Positions 7,987-14,813 of a stretch of DNA of 23,006 nt are shown piece after piece. The first letter of the stretch is position 1, and each line of letters starts with the position of its first letter. The stretch lies in NCBI GenBank assembly GCA_002256055.1, contig NKIE01000002.1, forward strand, positions 1,646 through 24,651, read 5' to 3'. The DNA comes from Pseudomonas sp. PGPPP3. Its GTDB lineage: Bacteria; Pseudomonadota; Gammaproteobacteria; Pseudomonadales; Pseudomonadaceae. The position numbers were made by a program, and so were the translations under genes. The notes under the pieces were generated by a model that did not search any database, had not been told where the DNA came from, and worked only from the letters and a program-made list of their open reading frames with translations.

Positions 7987-9372
7987 ATGCAACCTCTTGA
8001 AGTAATCACGCTGATGACCAAATCCATTGCCACCCTCGTCGCCATGCTCATGGCAGCCTTCATTTCACACTCCTTCGCCGCCGAGGAGAACCAGAGGCGC
8101 GAGAAGAAGTTCAAGGGGGTGGAGCTCTATGCCCGCTACGACAAGGACAAGAACCAGTGGTGCTTCGGAATGCTTTCCGGGACGAATCGCGAAAAGCAGG
8201 CGAACGAAGTGAATGAATCCCTGACCCTCAACGGACTCGATGCCCTCCTCGCGGAAATGAAGCAGCTCGCACCCCAGGAAGAGGTGTTTCTGGTCTCGTC
8301 GGGTTGGAACGATTTGCAGGTAAGTCCGCTGGACGAGGACACTCAGAAGAAACTCGTCGAGTTCTGCGCGAAGCACGAGATCATCCTCAGCGGCGAGGGA
8401 AAATGGCTGCAACAGCCCAACCGGACGATTGCCGCGATGGAGGCATCCGCCACCCTTCGCGAGCTGATCCTTTCCCAGACTGAAATCGACGGCAAGGGAC
8501 TGGCGATGATCGCGGAGAAATTCCCCGCCCTCGAGTCGCTGGAGCTTTCCTACTGCGGGATCACCGATGCGGACCTTTCGCCTCTGGGCAAACTCAAGGC
8601 GCTCCAGACGCTGAAGATGAACGACAACTACGAGATGACTGGCAACTCGTTCGGTTTCGTGGCGGATCTGAAAAACCTGCGCCGTCTTAATCTGGACCAG
8701 TGCGTGAAACTCACCGACGAGGCAGTTGCCGGGATTTCCAAATCCTCCACCATCGACTCGCTCAACCTCGGCTCCTGCAAGAGCCTGACCGCAGCCTGTG
8801 GCCCTCATCTGGCCGCCATGACAGGCCTGAAGGAACTGGCGGTTCCGGGGATCGGACTTCCCGATGCCTCCATCAAGGACCTCGTGAAAATCAAAGGCCT
8901 GACCTCGCTCGACATCGCAGTGAGCAAGGTTTCGGATGAGAGCCTGGCCTTGATCTCCACCCTGCCGAATCTCAAGCGCCTGGACCTGCGGGCCTGCCGG
9001 AGCCTGACCTTCAATGGCATCAAATCCCTGGCTCCTCTGCACTTGGAATCCCTCGACCTGAACGTGGTCGGGAGTGAGAGCGAGCCGCTTGACGAGAACG
9101 AATTGATCAAGTTCGCCAAGGAAACCTGGCCAAGATGCGAGGTCTATACCACGCACAAGCATATCAAGCCGCGATTGGACTTCGGCTTCCGTCCCGCTGG
9201 TCGGGTACCTGCAGGCAGCGGTTCAAGGTGCCGCGAATCTACCTGCTATGCCCATAGCCGGGTCAGACCGCCAAAACTCCCAGTGCCCATGGTTCCGTCG
9301 GCCAGCCGCAGTCACTCTCGTTCGGAAAGTTCAGATTTCTGCCAAGGATTTCCCAGTCGGCGTGTCATCTAG
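7987..9372 (+). CDS. Secreted leucine-rich repeat protein with an anomalous C-terminal tail
   Basis: The start at 7987 is preceded by AAGAAGG four bases away; an in-frame ATG at 8014 would place the signal peptide (MTKSIATLVAMLMAAFIS) at the very N-terminus and is equally possible. After export the protein has an N-terminal domain of unknown type (about 35-150) and then leucine-rich repeats (about 155-370), for example LRELILSQTEIDGKGLAMIA, LESLELSYCGITDADLSPLG, LRRLNLDQCVKLTDEAVAGI and LKRLDLRACRSLTFNGIKSL. The Cys/Asn and LTDEA pattern resembles AMN1/F-box-type LRRs. The last approximately 70 residues, after about 9180, are rich in Arg, Ser and Pro with no repeat pattern and look like read-through into non-coding DNA. 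The protein probably mediates protein-protein contacts outside the cytoplasm. Confidence 0.82.
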   Translation: MQPLEVITLMTKSIATLVAMLMAAFISHSFAAEENQRREKKFKGVELYARYDKDKNQWCFGMLSGTNREKQANEVNESLTLNGLDALLAEMKQLAPQEEVFLVSSGWNDLQVSPLDEDTQKKLVEFCAKHEIILSGEGKWLQQPNRTIAAMEASATLRELILSQTEIDGKGLAMIAEKFPALESLELSYCGITDADLSPLGKLKALQTLKMNDNYEMTGNSFGFVADLKNLRRLNLDQCVKLTDEAVAGISKSSTIDSLNLGSCKSLTAACGPHLAAMTGLKELAVPGIGLPDASIKDLVKIKGLTSLDIAVSKVSDESLALISTLPNLKRLDLRACRSLTFNGIKSLAPLHLESLDLNVVGSESEPLDENELIKFAKETWPRCEVYTTHKHIKPRLDFGFRPAGRVPAGSGSRCRESTCYAHSRVRPPKLPVPMVPSASRSHSRSESSDFCQGFPSRRVI

Positions 9373-9392
9373 CATGAACTCCATCACACGCC

Positions 9393-10847
9393 ATGAGAAA
9401 CCACCGCTTCATGACCCTCCGCCGCCTTGCCGGCCTCTCCCTGCTCGGCACCGCCGCCACCGCCAGCGCGGATCCCTCACTGACGATCTACAACCAGAAC
9501 TTCGCCGTCGTCCGCGATACCCTGCCGCTCGACCTCAAGGCCGGCGTCAATGAAGCCCGCTTCTCCGGCATGACTGGCCTGGCGGAAACCGATTCGGTGA
9601 TCCTGCGCGACTCGGCCGGAAAGGCGAAGTTCCAGATCCTCGAGCAGGCCTATCGCAACGATCCCGTCTCCTCCGGCCTGATGCTCCAGCTCAACGAGGG
9701 CAAGACCATCGACTTCTTCGTCCGCGAGCCGAACAAGCCCGACCGCACCGTGCAGGGCACCATCATCCGCAGCGGCTACTCGCCCGGCGGGCAGATCACC
9801 CAGCCGATCATCGAGGTGGAAAAGAAGCTCCAGTTCTCCCTGCCCGGCGAACCGATCTTCCCGGCCCTCGGCGACGACACCATCCTCAACCCCACTCTCA
9901 CCTGGACCCTCAACTCCGCCGAGCCCGCCAAGTTCGATGCCGAGATCGCCTACGTCACCGGCGGCCTCTCCTGGAAGTCCGATTACAACATCGTCGCCGC
10001 CGACAAGGGTGACACCATCGACCTCGTCGGCTGGATCACCTTCAACAACCAGAGCGGCACCGGTTTCAAGCAGGCCAAGGTCAAACTCATGGCCGGCGAT
10101 GTGAACAAGGTGCAGCCGCAGGCGATGTCCATGCGCGCAATGGGAGGGATCAAGAGGGACATGGCAGCGGCCGCGATGGACGAACCGGTCAGCGAGAAAT
10201 CCTTCGCCGAGTTCCACCTCTACACAATCGGCCGCCCGGTCACCCTGCGCAGCCAGGAGACGAAGCAGGTCGAGTTCATCCGCAGCACCGGCGTCAAGGC
10301 TCCGAAGATCTATGTCTATGACGGCGCGACGATGAACTACGGCGCGTGGAACTACTATCGCGGCGAGGGCGAATACGGCGTGCCGACCAACAAGAAGGTC
10401 TGGACGCTGCGCGAGTTCAAGAACAGCAAGGACAACAACCTCGGCATGGCCCTGCCCAAAGGCCGCCTGCGCTTCTACAGCCAGGATGACGACGGCTCGC
10501 TTCAGTTCACCGGGGAGAACAACATCGACCACACCGCCAAGGACGAAACCGTCCGCGTCTACCTCGGCAACTCCTTCGACCTCGTCGGCGAGCGCCGCCG
10601 CACCGCCTACAAGGTGGATTCGTCCAACAAGTGGCTCGACGAGACCTTCGAGGTCAAACTCCGCAACCACAAGAAGGAGCCCATCGAGATCCGCGTCGTC
10701 GAGCACCTCTCACGCTTCGACAACTGGGAGCTGAAAGAGAAGTCCGACGACTTCCGCAAGCTCGACAGCCACACCATCGAGTTCCCCGTCACCGTCAAGC
10801 CGGACGAGGAAAAGATCGTGACCTACAAGGTCCACTACACCTGGTGA
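9393..10847 (+). CDS. DUF4139 domain-containing secreted protein
   Basis: 484 residues with a signal peptide (MRNHRFMTLRRLAGLSLLGT, cleaved after ATASA). The mature protein starts with a beta-rich segment (LTIYNQNFAVVRDTLPLDL) and continues into DUF4139 from about residue 180, recognised by AEIAYVTGGLSWKSDYNIVA, GWITFNNQSGTGFKQAKVKL and HLYTIGRPVTLRSQETKQV. Related proteins occur across bacteria and eukaryotes; the mucoidy inhibitor MuiA-like family shares this domain, but no biochemical activity is established. The gene begins 20 bp after the LRR stop and may be co-transcribed with it. Downstream, it converges on the hom/toxin-antitoxin region, with a strong hairpin 11 bp past the stop. Confidence 0.88.
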   Translation: MRNHRFMTLRRLAGLSLLGTAATASADPSLTIYNQNFAVVRDTLPLDLKAGVNEARFSGMTGLAETDSVILRDSAGKAKFQILEQAYRNDPVSSGLMLQLNEGKTIDFFVREPNKPDRTVQGTIIRSGYSPGGQITQPIIEVEKKLQFSLPGEPIFPALGDDTILNPTLTWTLNSAEPAKFDAEIAYVTGGLSWKSDYNIVAADKGDTIDLVGWITFNNQSGTGFKQAKVKLMAGDVNKVQPQAMSMRAMGGIKRDMAAAAMDEPVSEKSFAEFHLYTIGRPVTLRSQETKQVEFIRSTGVKAPKIYVYDGATMNYGAWNYYRGEGEYGVPTNKKVWTLREFKNSKDNNLGMALPKGRLRFYSQDDDGSLQFTGENNIDHTAKDETVRVYLGNSFDLVGERRRTAYKVDSSNKWLDETFEVKLRNHKKEPIEIRVVEHLSRFDNWELKEKSDDFRKLDSHTIEFPVTVKPDEEKIVTYKVHYTW

Positions 10848-10858
10848 TCAGCCCTCAA

Positions 10859-10885
10859 GGAGCGTGGGCAGGATGCCCACGCTCC
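10859..10885. terminator. Perfect 12-bp hairpin with 3-nt loop, probable bidirectional terminator
   Basis: GGAGCGTGGGCA (10859-10870) and TGCCCACGCTCC (10874-10885) are exact reverse complements around GGA. It lies just after the DUF4139 stop and just beyond the hom-derived remnant on the other strand, so it sits where two convergent transcripts would end. No uridine run follows on either strand, so it may act as a barrier or be a dispersed intergenic palindrome rather than a textbook Rho-independent terminator. Confidence 0.6.
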
Positions 10886-10890
10886 CTGAA

Positions 10891-10936
10891 TCAAATCTTC
10901 TCGATCCGGAACACCACCGGCGTGCTGTTGATGCAG
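10891..10936 (-). pseudogene. Remnant duplicate of the 3' end of homoserine dehydrogenase gene
   Basis: These 46 bp match 11777-11822 at 44 positions. On the minus strand they encode CINSTPVVFRIEKI plus a TGA stop, exactly the C-terminus of the intact hom gene 840 bp away. The two differences (GTG for GTC, CGG for AGG) are both synonymous. No other part of hom is present. The remnant ends 5 bp from the toxin stop codon. Confidence 0.85.
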
Positions 10937-10941
10937 CTGAG

Positions 10942-11361
10942 TCAGGGTGCGAGGATTTCCGGATCCCCGGAGCGGTGGAAGGAGAGGAAATCGCGGAGAT
11001 TCAGAGTGAAGAGGCGCTTCGCTCCGGCCTTGCGGGCGGCGACGAGATGCAGGTAGTCGTGAATCGCTCCGCCACGGACGCCACGAGACTCCGCCTCTTC
11101 GAAGGCGCTCAGAAGGTCTGCCGGGCTCAGTGAATTACTGACGAGCTTGGGTGAGACCTGCAGGCGTAGCAGAGCAGCGGCGTCAGAAGGGGCGACACGA
11201 AAGCCAAGCCTACCGCCGGTCAGGGTACTGAAGGCCTCCGAGTAGGCGTGATCGAAGACGGTGGTCCGACTGGTGAGGAGCGCTTTCCGACAGGCGGCAT
11301 GGTCGGGATCATCGGCGCAGAGCGCGGAGATGAGGACCGAAGAGTCGAGAGCGGACTTCAT
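10942..11361 (-). CDS. PIN-domain toxin (VapC-like) of pair 2
   Basis: 139 residues from ATG 11361, overlapping the antitoxin stop by 4 nt. PIN signatures are present: MKSALDSSVLISAL with Asp6, HAYSEAFSTL with Glu42, GGAIHDYLHLVAARKAGA with Asp102, and LFTLNLRDF with Asp124. This set matches the PIN subgroup that includes VapC toxins paired with AbrB-type antitoxins. The active site appears complete, so the protein should be an RNase able to arrest growth when unrestrained. It has little similarity to the pair 1 toxin outside the catalytic positions, so the two are not a recent duplication. The stop is only 5 bp from the hom-derived repeat, placing this gene at one boundary of the apparent insert. 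Confidence 0.88.
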   Translation of the reverse strand: MKSALDSSVLISALCADDPDHAACRKALLTSRTTVFDHAYSEAFSTLTGGRLGFRVAPSDAAALLRLQVSPKLVSNSLSPADLLSAFEEAESRGVRGGAIHDYLHLVAARKAGAKRLFTLNLRDFLSFHRSGDPEILAP

Positions 11362-11639
11362 TTCCGTTTCACGCGTGTGGTCGCCCGCTCGTCGCGGAAA
11401 TCCCGATCTGCTTTAAGGGCCTGCACGATGCTGCCGCGTTTGAGGGGAGGGCCACCTTGGATCACAGGGAATCCATCCTTGAGCTTGATGCTCACCGGAT
11501 CCGGCTCAGGTGCCGCGTGGAGTTTGCCGCCCTGGACTTCCAGTTTCAGTCGGCTGCCTTCGTGCAATCCGAGACTGTCGCGGATGGACTTCGGCACGAC
11601 CAAGCGTCCGGATTTGCCAAGGGTGATGGTAATGCCCAT
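11358..11639 (-). CDS. SpoVT/AbrB-fold antitoxin of pair 2
   Basis: 93 residues from ATG 11639; an upstream extension to 11675 would add 12 residues (MRSATKNGNSIA) that do not fit the domain. MGITITLGKSGRLVVPKSIR followed by DSLGLHEGSRLKLEV is the swapped-hairpin AbrB/MazE DNA-binding fold, seen in VapB and MazE antitoxins. The remainder (about 45-93) is Pro- and Lys-rich and probably wraps the PIN toxin. Its stop overlaps the toxin ATG (11358-11361), antitoxin first. An inverted repeat centred on its start codon is a likely autoregulatory site. Confidence 0.85.
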   Translation of the reverse strand: MGITITLGKSGRLVVPKSIRDSLGLHEGSRLKLEVQGGKLHAAPEPDPVSIKLKDGFPVIQGGPPLKRGSIVQALKADRDFRDERATTRVKRK

Positions 11640-11656
11640 GGCAATTGAATTACCAT
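11626..11656. promoter_or_regulatory. Inverted repeat spanning the pair 2 antitoxin start, probable operator
   Basis: ATGGTAAT (11626-11633) and ATTACCAT (11649-11656) are exact reverse complements separated by 15 bp, with the antitoxin ATG (11637-11639) between them. AbrB-fold antitoxins bind AT-containing palindromes in their own promoters, so this is a reasonable operator. The spacing of arm centres is 23 bp, about two helical turns. The role is inferred. Confidence 0.45.
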
Positions 11657-11776
11657 TTTTTGTGGCACTCCGCAATGAGCAATGTCGTCAGGCGCAAGTG
11701 ATTCACCTCGAAGGGCGGGAAGCCAGAGACGCTTGATGCTTCTGCGCTTTCTCCCTCTCTTCCCTGAAATCTCTCT

Positions 11777-11822
11777 TCAAATCTTCTCGATCCTGAACAC
11801 GACCGGCGTGCTGTTGATGCAG
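11777..11822 (-). repeat. 46-bp direct repeat, copy within the intact hom 3' end
   Basis: This is the partner of 10891-10936 (44/46 identical, same orientation). The copies bracket 840 bp containing only the PIN/AbrB pair. A short TCCCTGAA also occurs just outside each copy (10883-10890 directly adjacent; 11761-11768 separated by 8 bp), which may be residual homology of the original sequence downstream of hom. Confidence 0.85.
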
Positions 11823-13096
11823 TCGAGGGATTCGATCTGGGCGAGTGCGGTCTTGAGGGTGCCGAACTTGCAGGTGTGGAGCAGGAAGACCATGTCGACG
11901 AAGGCGGCGTCGGGGTTTTCCGGATTCACCGGGGAATGGGTGCCGGAGATGCCGATGCGGTGATCCGCCAGCACGCGGGCGATTTCCGCGACTACGCCGG
12001 GGCGGTCGGTGACATCGAAGCGGACGTAGTAGGCGGTCTCGGTTTCCTCGACGGGCAGAAGATTTCCGGACTCACGGTAGGGGAGGAAACCACGATGGCC
12101 GTTCGGCAGGGCGAGGGAACGCGCGGCCTCGACGAGGTCGGCCACGACGGAGGAGGCGGTTGGGTCCTGGCCGGCCCCACGACCGTAGAAGAGGGCATCG
12201 CCGACGGCATCACCATGGACGGCGATGGCATTGAAGACGCCGTTCACGGAGGCAAGGATGTGCTTTTTCCCGATGAAGGAGGGCTGGACGCGCAGCTCGA
12301 TGTCGCCCGAGGCATGCTCGCGGATGACGGCGAGGAGTTTCACGACGTAGCCGAGTTGCTTGGCGAAGGCGATGTCGATCGGCCGGACCTGCTCGATGCC
12401 GGCGACGTGGATTTTCGCGGGATCGATGGGAAATCCGTAGGCGAGGGTGGCGAGGAGGATGGCCTTGTGGGCGGCGTCCCAGCCATTGACGTCGAGGGTG
12501 GGATCGGACTCCGCGTAACCCAGGCCCTGGGCCTCGGCGAGGGCGGGCGGGTAGTCGAGCCCGGCCTCGGTCATGCGTTGGAGGATGTAGTTGCTGGTGC
12601 CGTTGATGATGCCGACGATGGAATCGAGGCGGTTGCCGACGAAGGATTCCTGGACCGACTTGATGATCGGGATGCCTCCGGCGACGGCGGCCTCGAAGTG
12701 GATCGGGGTGTCGAATTCCCGGGAAATGGCGAACAGTTCGGAGCCGCGTTCGGCGAGGAGGGCCTTGTTGCCGGTGACCACGGGCTTTTTCGCGCGCAGG
12801 GCGGCGGCGACGATCTCGAAGGCATCGGTGGTGCCGCAGATGAGCTCGACGACGAGGTCGACCGCCGGATTTTCCACCAAGGCGCGCCAGTCGGTGGTGA
12901 GGAGCTCCGGGGGAACATCCGAAGCGGTCGCGCGGGTTTTGGCGGGATCGCGGACGAGGATGCTGCGGATGGCAAGCTCGACCGAGCCGCCGGTGCGGTC
13001 GGTGATGAGTCCGCCGTTGCGTTGCAGGGTGTTCCAGACTCCGGAACCGACGGTTCCGAAGCCAGCGAGGCCGATGCCGAGTGTGGAGCAGGTCAC
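11777..13096 (-). CDS. hom: Homoserine dehydrogenase
   Basis: 439 residues from a GTG start at 13096. It reduces aspartate semialdehyde to homoserine with NAD(P)H, the branch point to threonine and methionine. Visible parts: Rossmann site GLAGFGTVG (about 10-17), VVTGNKALLA (about 106-115), AAVAGGIPII, the family signature region GIINGTSNYIL through GYAESDPTLDVNGWDAAHK with the catalytic Lys at about 211, and a C-terminal ACT domain (about 357-430) starting YYVRFDVTDRPGVVAEIARV, which usually gives threonine feedback control. Length is normal for the ACT-containing form. The last 46 bp are repeated at 10891-10936 on the far side of a toxin-antitoxin pair. No other threonine genes are nearby. 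Confidence 0.97.
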   Translation of the reverse strand: MTCSTLGIGLAGFGTVGSGVWNTLQRNGGLITDRTGGSVELAIRSILVRDPAKTRATASDVPPELLTTDWRALVENPAVDLVVELICGTTDAFEIVAAALRAKKPVVTGNKALLAERGSELFAISREFDTPIHFEAAVAGGIPIIKSVQESFVGNRLDSIVGIINGTSNYILQRMTEAGLDYPPALAEAQGLGYAESDPTLDVNGWDAAHKAILLATLAYGFPIDPAKIHVAGIEQVRPIDIAFAKQLGYVVKLLAVIREHASGDIELRVQPSFIGKKHILASVNGVFNAIAVHGDAVGDALFYGRGAGQDPTASSVVADLVEAARSLALPNGHRGFLPYRESGNLLPVEETETAYYVRFDVTDRPGVVAEIARVLADHRIGISGTHSPVNPENPDAAFVDMVFLLHTCKFGTLKTALAQIESLDCINSTPVVFRIEKI

Positions 13097-13163
13097 GGCG
13101 CGACTCTGAGGGCTGACCGGGCCTGCGCCAAGAGCGGAGAATGGGAAACCTGGGGCGGGCGGA

Positions 13164-13415
13164 TTATTCTTCCGCGCCCAGCTGTCGTTCCGCCTCCAGC
13201 CAATCGCCTTCGTGGCTGCCTGGCAGGTCGTTTTCGATCCGGCGGCGGTAGTTCAAATAGGCGGCCTTGGCGATCTCGTCGGTGCTGGGCCGGGCCTTCG
13301 GGACCGTTTTCGCGGCCTTCTTGGCAGCGGCCTTTTTCGCAGGCTTGGGCGCGGCGGCGTCCGGAGATTTCGCGGCCTTCTTTGCCGCTTTCTTGGCAGT
13401 TTTTTTCGCAGCCAT
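13164..13415 (-). CDS. DUF2934 protein with histone H1-like Lys/Ala-rich tail
   Basis: 83 residues from the ATG at 13415; the frame is open to 13457 but MAAKKTAKKAAKKAAK is the natural N-terminus. Residues 1-40 are almost wholly Lys, Ala and Pro with KKAAK and PKPAKKAAAKK repeats, as in histone H1-like bacterial proteins. Residues of about 44-80 (STDEIAKAAYLNYRRRIE and DWLEAERQL) match DUF2934, a short helical domain of unknown role. The basic tail suggests DNA or RNA binding. It is 67 bp upstream of hom on the same strand and divergent from the OmpA-like gene. Confidence 0.8.
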   Translation of the reverse strand: MAAKKTAKKAAKKAAKSPDAAAPKPAKKAAAKKAAKTVPKARPSTDEIAKAAYLNYRRRIENDLPGSHEGDWLEAERQLGAEE

Positions 13416-13486
13416 GAGGACAGGTGGTTGGAGTTGACCCAGCACGACCGATGCCATTTAGCCGGGACGGTCCGAATATCGCATGA

Positions 13487-13514
13487 TTGCAAGTGGGTTG
13501 TGAAGCCGTATAAT
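13487..13514 (+). promoter_or_regulatory. Sigma70-type promoter giving a probable leaderless transcript
   Basis: TTGCAA (13487-13492), a 16-bp spacer, then a consensus TATAAT (13509-13514). The predicted transcription start, 6-7 bp downstream, falls on the GTG at 13521 that starts the OmpA-like reading frame. This would give an mRNA with no leader. There is no Shine-Dalgarno sequence before the GTG. Confidence 0.6.
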
Positions 13515-13520
13515 GCGCCC

Positions 13521-14768
13521 GTGGCAAACGAGTATTCATGGCGAAACGGGAGCAGCGCGGCGGTTTACCGTGAGCCCAGCCATGACCATTTCGGCTGGTG
13601 GGTTCTGGCGGCGCTGCTGCTTTCCCTGCTGCTGCATGTGGTCGCCTTCTTCGCGCTTGATCGCGTGAAGATCGTGCTCGGTTTCCCCACCTCCGAGGAA
13701 ATCCAGACCGGACCGGTGAATGTGGATCGTGTCGAGATCAGCCCGCCAGACGTCGAGGACATTCCTCCGCACGACGAGGCCGTGATGCCACCGAAGGACC
13801 TCGCTCCGCTGCTCGATGAGGTCGATATCCTCGACAAGCTGCCAAAGGACGCCGACATCGACATGACCGCCGATCTCGACAAGCCGGTCTTCAATGTGAA
13901 GATCCAGAGTCCCGTCCAGTCCGGCGACCCGGAGGGCGCGACGGAAACCTCCGCCAAGGGCTTCATTGTCGACTCCGATCTCAAGGATTTCGGTCGCAGC
14001 GAAACAAGCCTGATGCCTGCTGCCGACGGTCAGATCGTGATCGATCCCGGCGCACTCAAGGCCGACGAATACGACAGCACCAAGCTCGTCGATGACCTCC
14101 TGAAAAAGGGCGGCGGTGGAAAGATCGACAAGGGCAGTCTCGAAGGCACGATCGATGACCTGCTCGGCCTTCCGGCGAATGTCCTCGTCGGGAAAACCAC
14201 CACGCTGCCCGGTGACCTGCTGTTCGAATACAACAGCTCCGAGCTTCGCGAGAGTGCCCGCGTCGGACTGATGAAGCTGGGCACGCTGATCGACCTGAAC
14301 CCTGGACTCTACTGCTGGATCGATGGCTACTCCGACCTTTTCGGTGGCGATGATTTCAACTACAGCCTCTCCCAGCGCCGCGCCGAGTCGGTGAAGCGCT
14401 ACCTCACGGAATCCCTGCGGATCGATTCGAAGAGGATTTTCCCACGAGGCTTCGGCAAGATGCAGCCGAAAGTCATGACAGGCTCGATCGACGATCAGGC
14501 ACCCAACCGCCGCGTCGAAATCAAGATGCGCAAGACCACGCCGCCGGAAGTGCAGCGGCCAATTCCGGTGCCGCCGAAAGCGGATCCGGTGCCGGCGGTG
14601 GCTCCTGTCGAAAGTGCTCCGCCGAAAGCGATTCTCGTCAAGCCTGCCCGCGCCCTGCCGGTGGAGGAAGAGCCACCTGCGCCTGTCGCTCCACCGCGTG
14701 CCCGTCCGGTCGAGGAGGCCCCGCGTCCTCCAGCCGCCGTGCCGAGAGCGGAAGCAGTCGAAGAATGA
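13521..14768 (+). CDS. OmpA-like peptidoglycan-binding protein with inner-membrane anchor
   Basis: 415 residues from the GTG at 13521, chosen because a consensus promoter lies 7 bp upstream; the open frame back to 13212 runs through the promoter and is not coding. A single transmembrane segment (about residues 26-47, WWVLAALLLSLLLHVVAFFAL) anchors it, followed by an acidic periplasmic region with Pro-rich repeats (SPPDVEDIPPHDEAVMPPKD). An OmpA C-terminal domain spans about 230-335: LLFEYNSSELRESA, DGYSDLFGGDDFNYSLSQRR and NRRVEIKMRK, with the conserved Asp and Arg that hold diaminopimelate. After this comes a Pro/Ala/Val-rich tail of about 75 residues. It probably links the inner membrane to the cell wall. 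A MotB-like ion channel signature is absent. Confidence 0.82.
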   Translation: MANEYSWRNGSSAAVYREPSHDHFGWWVLAALLLSLLLHVVAFFALDRVKIVLGFPTSEEIQTGPVNVDRVEISPPDVEDIPPHDEAVMPPKDLAPLLDEVDILDKLPKDADIDMTADLDKPVFNVKIQSPVQSGDPEGATETSAKGFIVDSDLKDFGRSETSLMPAADGQIVIDPGALKADEYDSTKLVDDLLKKGGGGKIDKGSLEGTIDDLLGLPANVLVGKTTTLPGDLLFEYNSSELRESARVGLMKLGTLIDLNPGLYCWIDGYSDLFGGDDFNYSLSQRRAESVKRYLTESLRIDSKRIFPRGFGKMQPKVMTGSIDDQAPNRRVEIKMRKTTPPEVQRPIPVPPKADPVPAVAPVESAPPKAILVKPARALPVEEEPPAPVAPPRARPVEEAPRPPAAVPRAEAVEE

Positions 14769-14794
14769 CCGGCCCGGGGTTGCTCCGGTCCGTT
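14767..14794 (+). terminator. Possible Rho-independent terminator after the OmpA-like gene
   Basis: GACCGG (14767-14772) and CCGGTC (14785-14790) form a 6-bp stem with a 12-nt GC-rich loop, followed by CGTTTTC. It overlaps the stop codon of the OmpA-like gene. The stem is short, so the call is tentative. Confidence 0.35.
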
Positions 14795-14813
14795 TTCACG
14801 ACTAGAAGCCCGC

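Noticed and set aside
9477..10706. 409-codon minus-strand frame opposite the DUF4139 gene
   Set aside because: Mirror of a strongly coding gene, rich in Val/Gly/Asp/Leu as expected for antisense of high-GC codons.
10891..11822. A complete integrative element with attachment sites
   Set aside because: Repeats at the hom 3' end resemble att sites, but no integrase, recombinase or transposase lies between them, so only an islet or remnant is claimed.
11876..13417. 513-codon plus-strand open frame opposite hom
   Set aside because: It is the antisense of hom, a confident gene; high-GC third positions keep the opposite frame open. Composition is Gly/Asp/Val-rich without domain pattern.
13212..13520. 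N-terminal extension of the OmpA-like protein
   Set aside because: It overlaps the divergent DUF2934 gene and the consensus promoter; composition is not protein-like.
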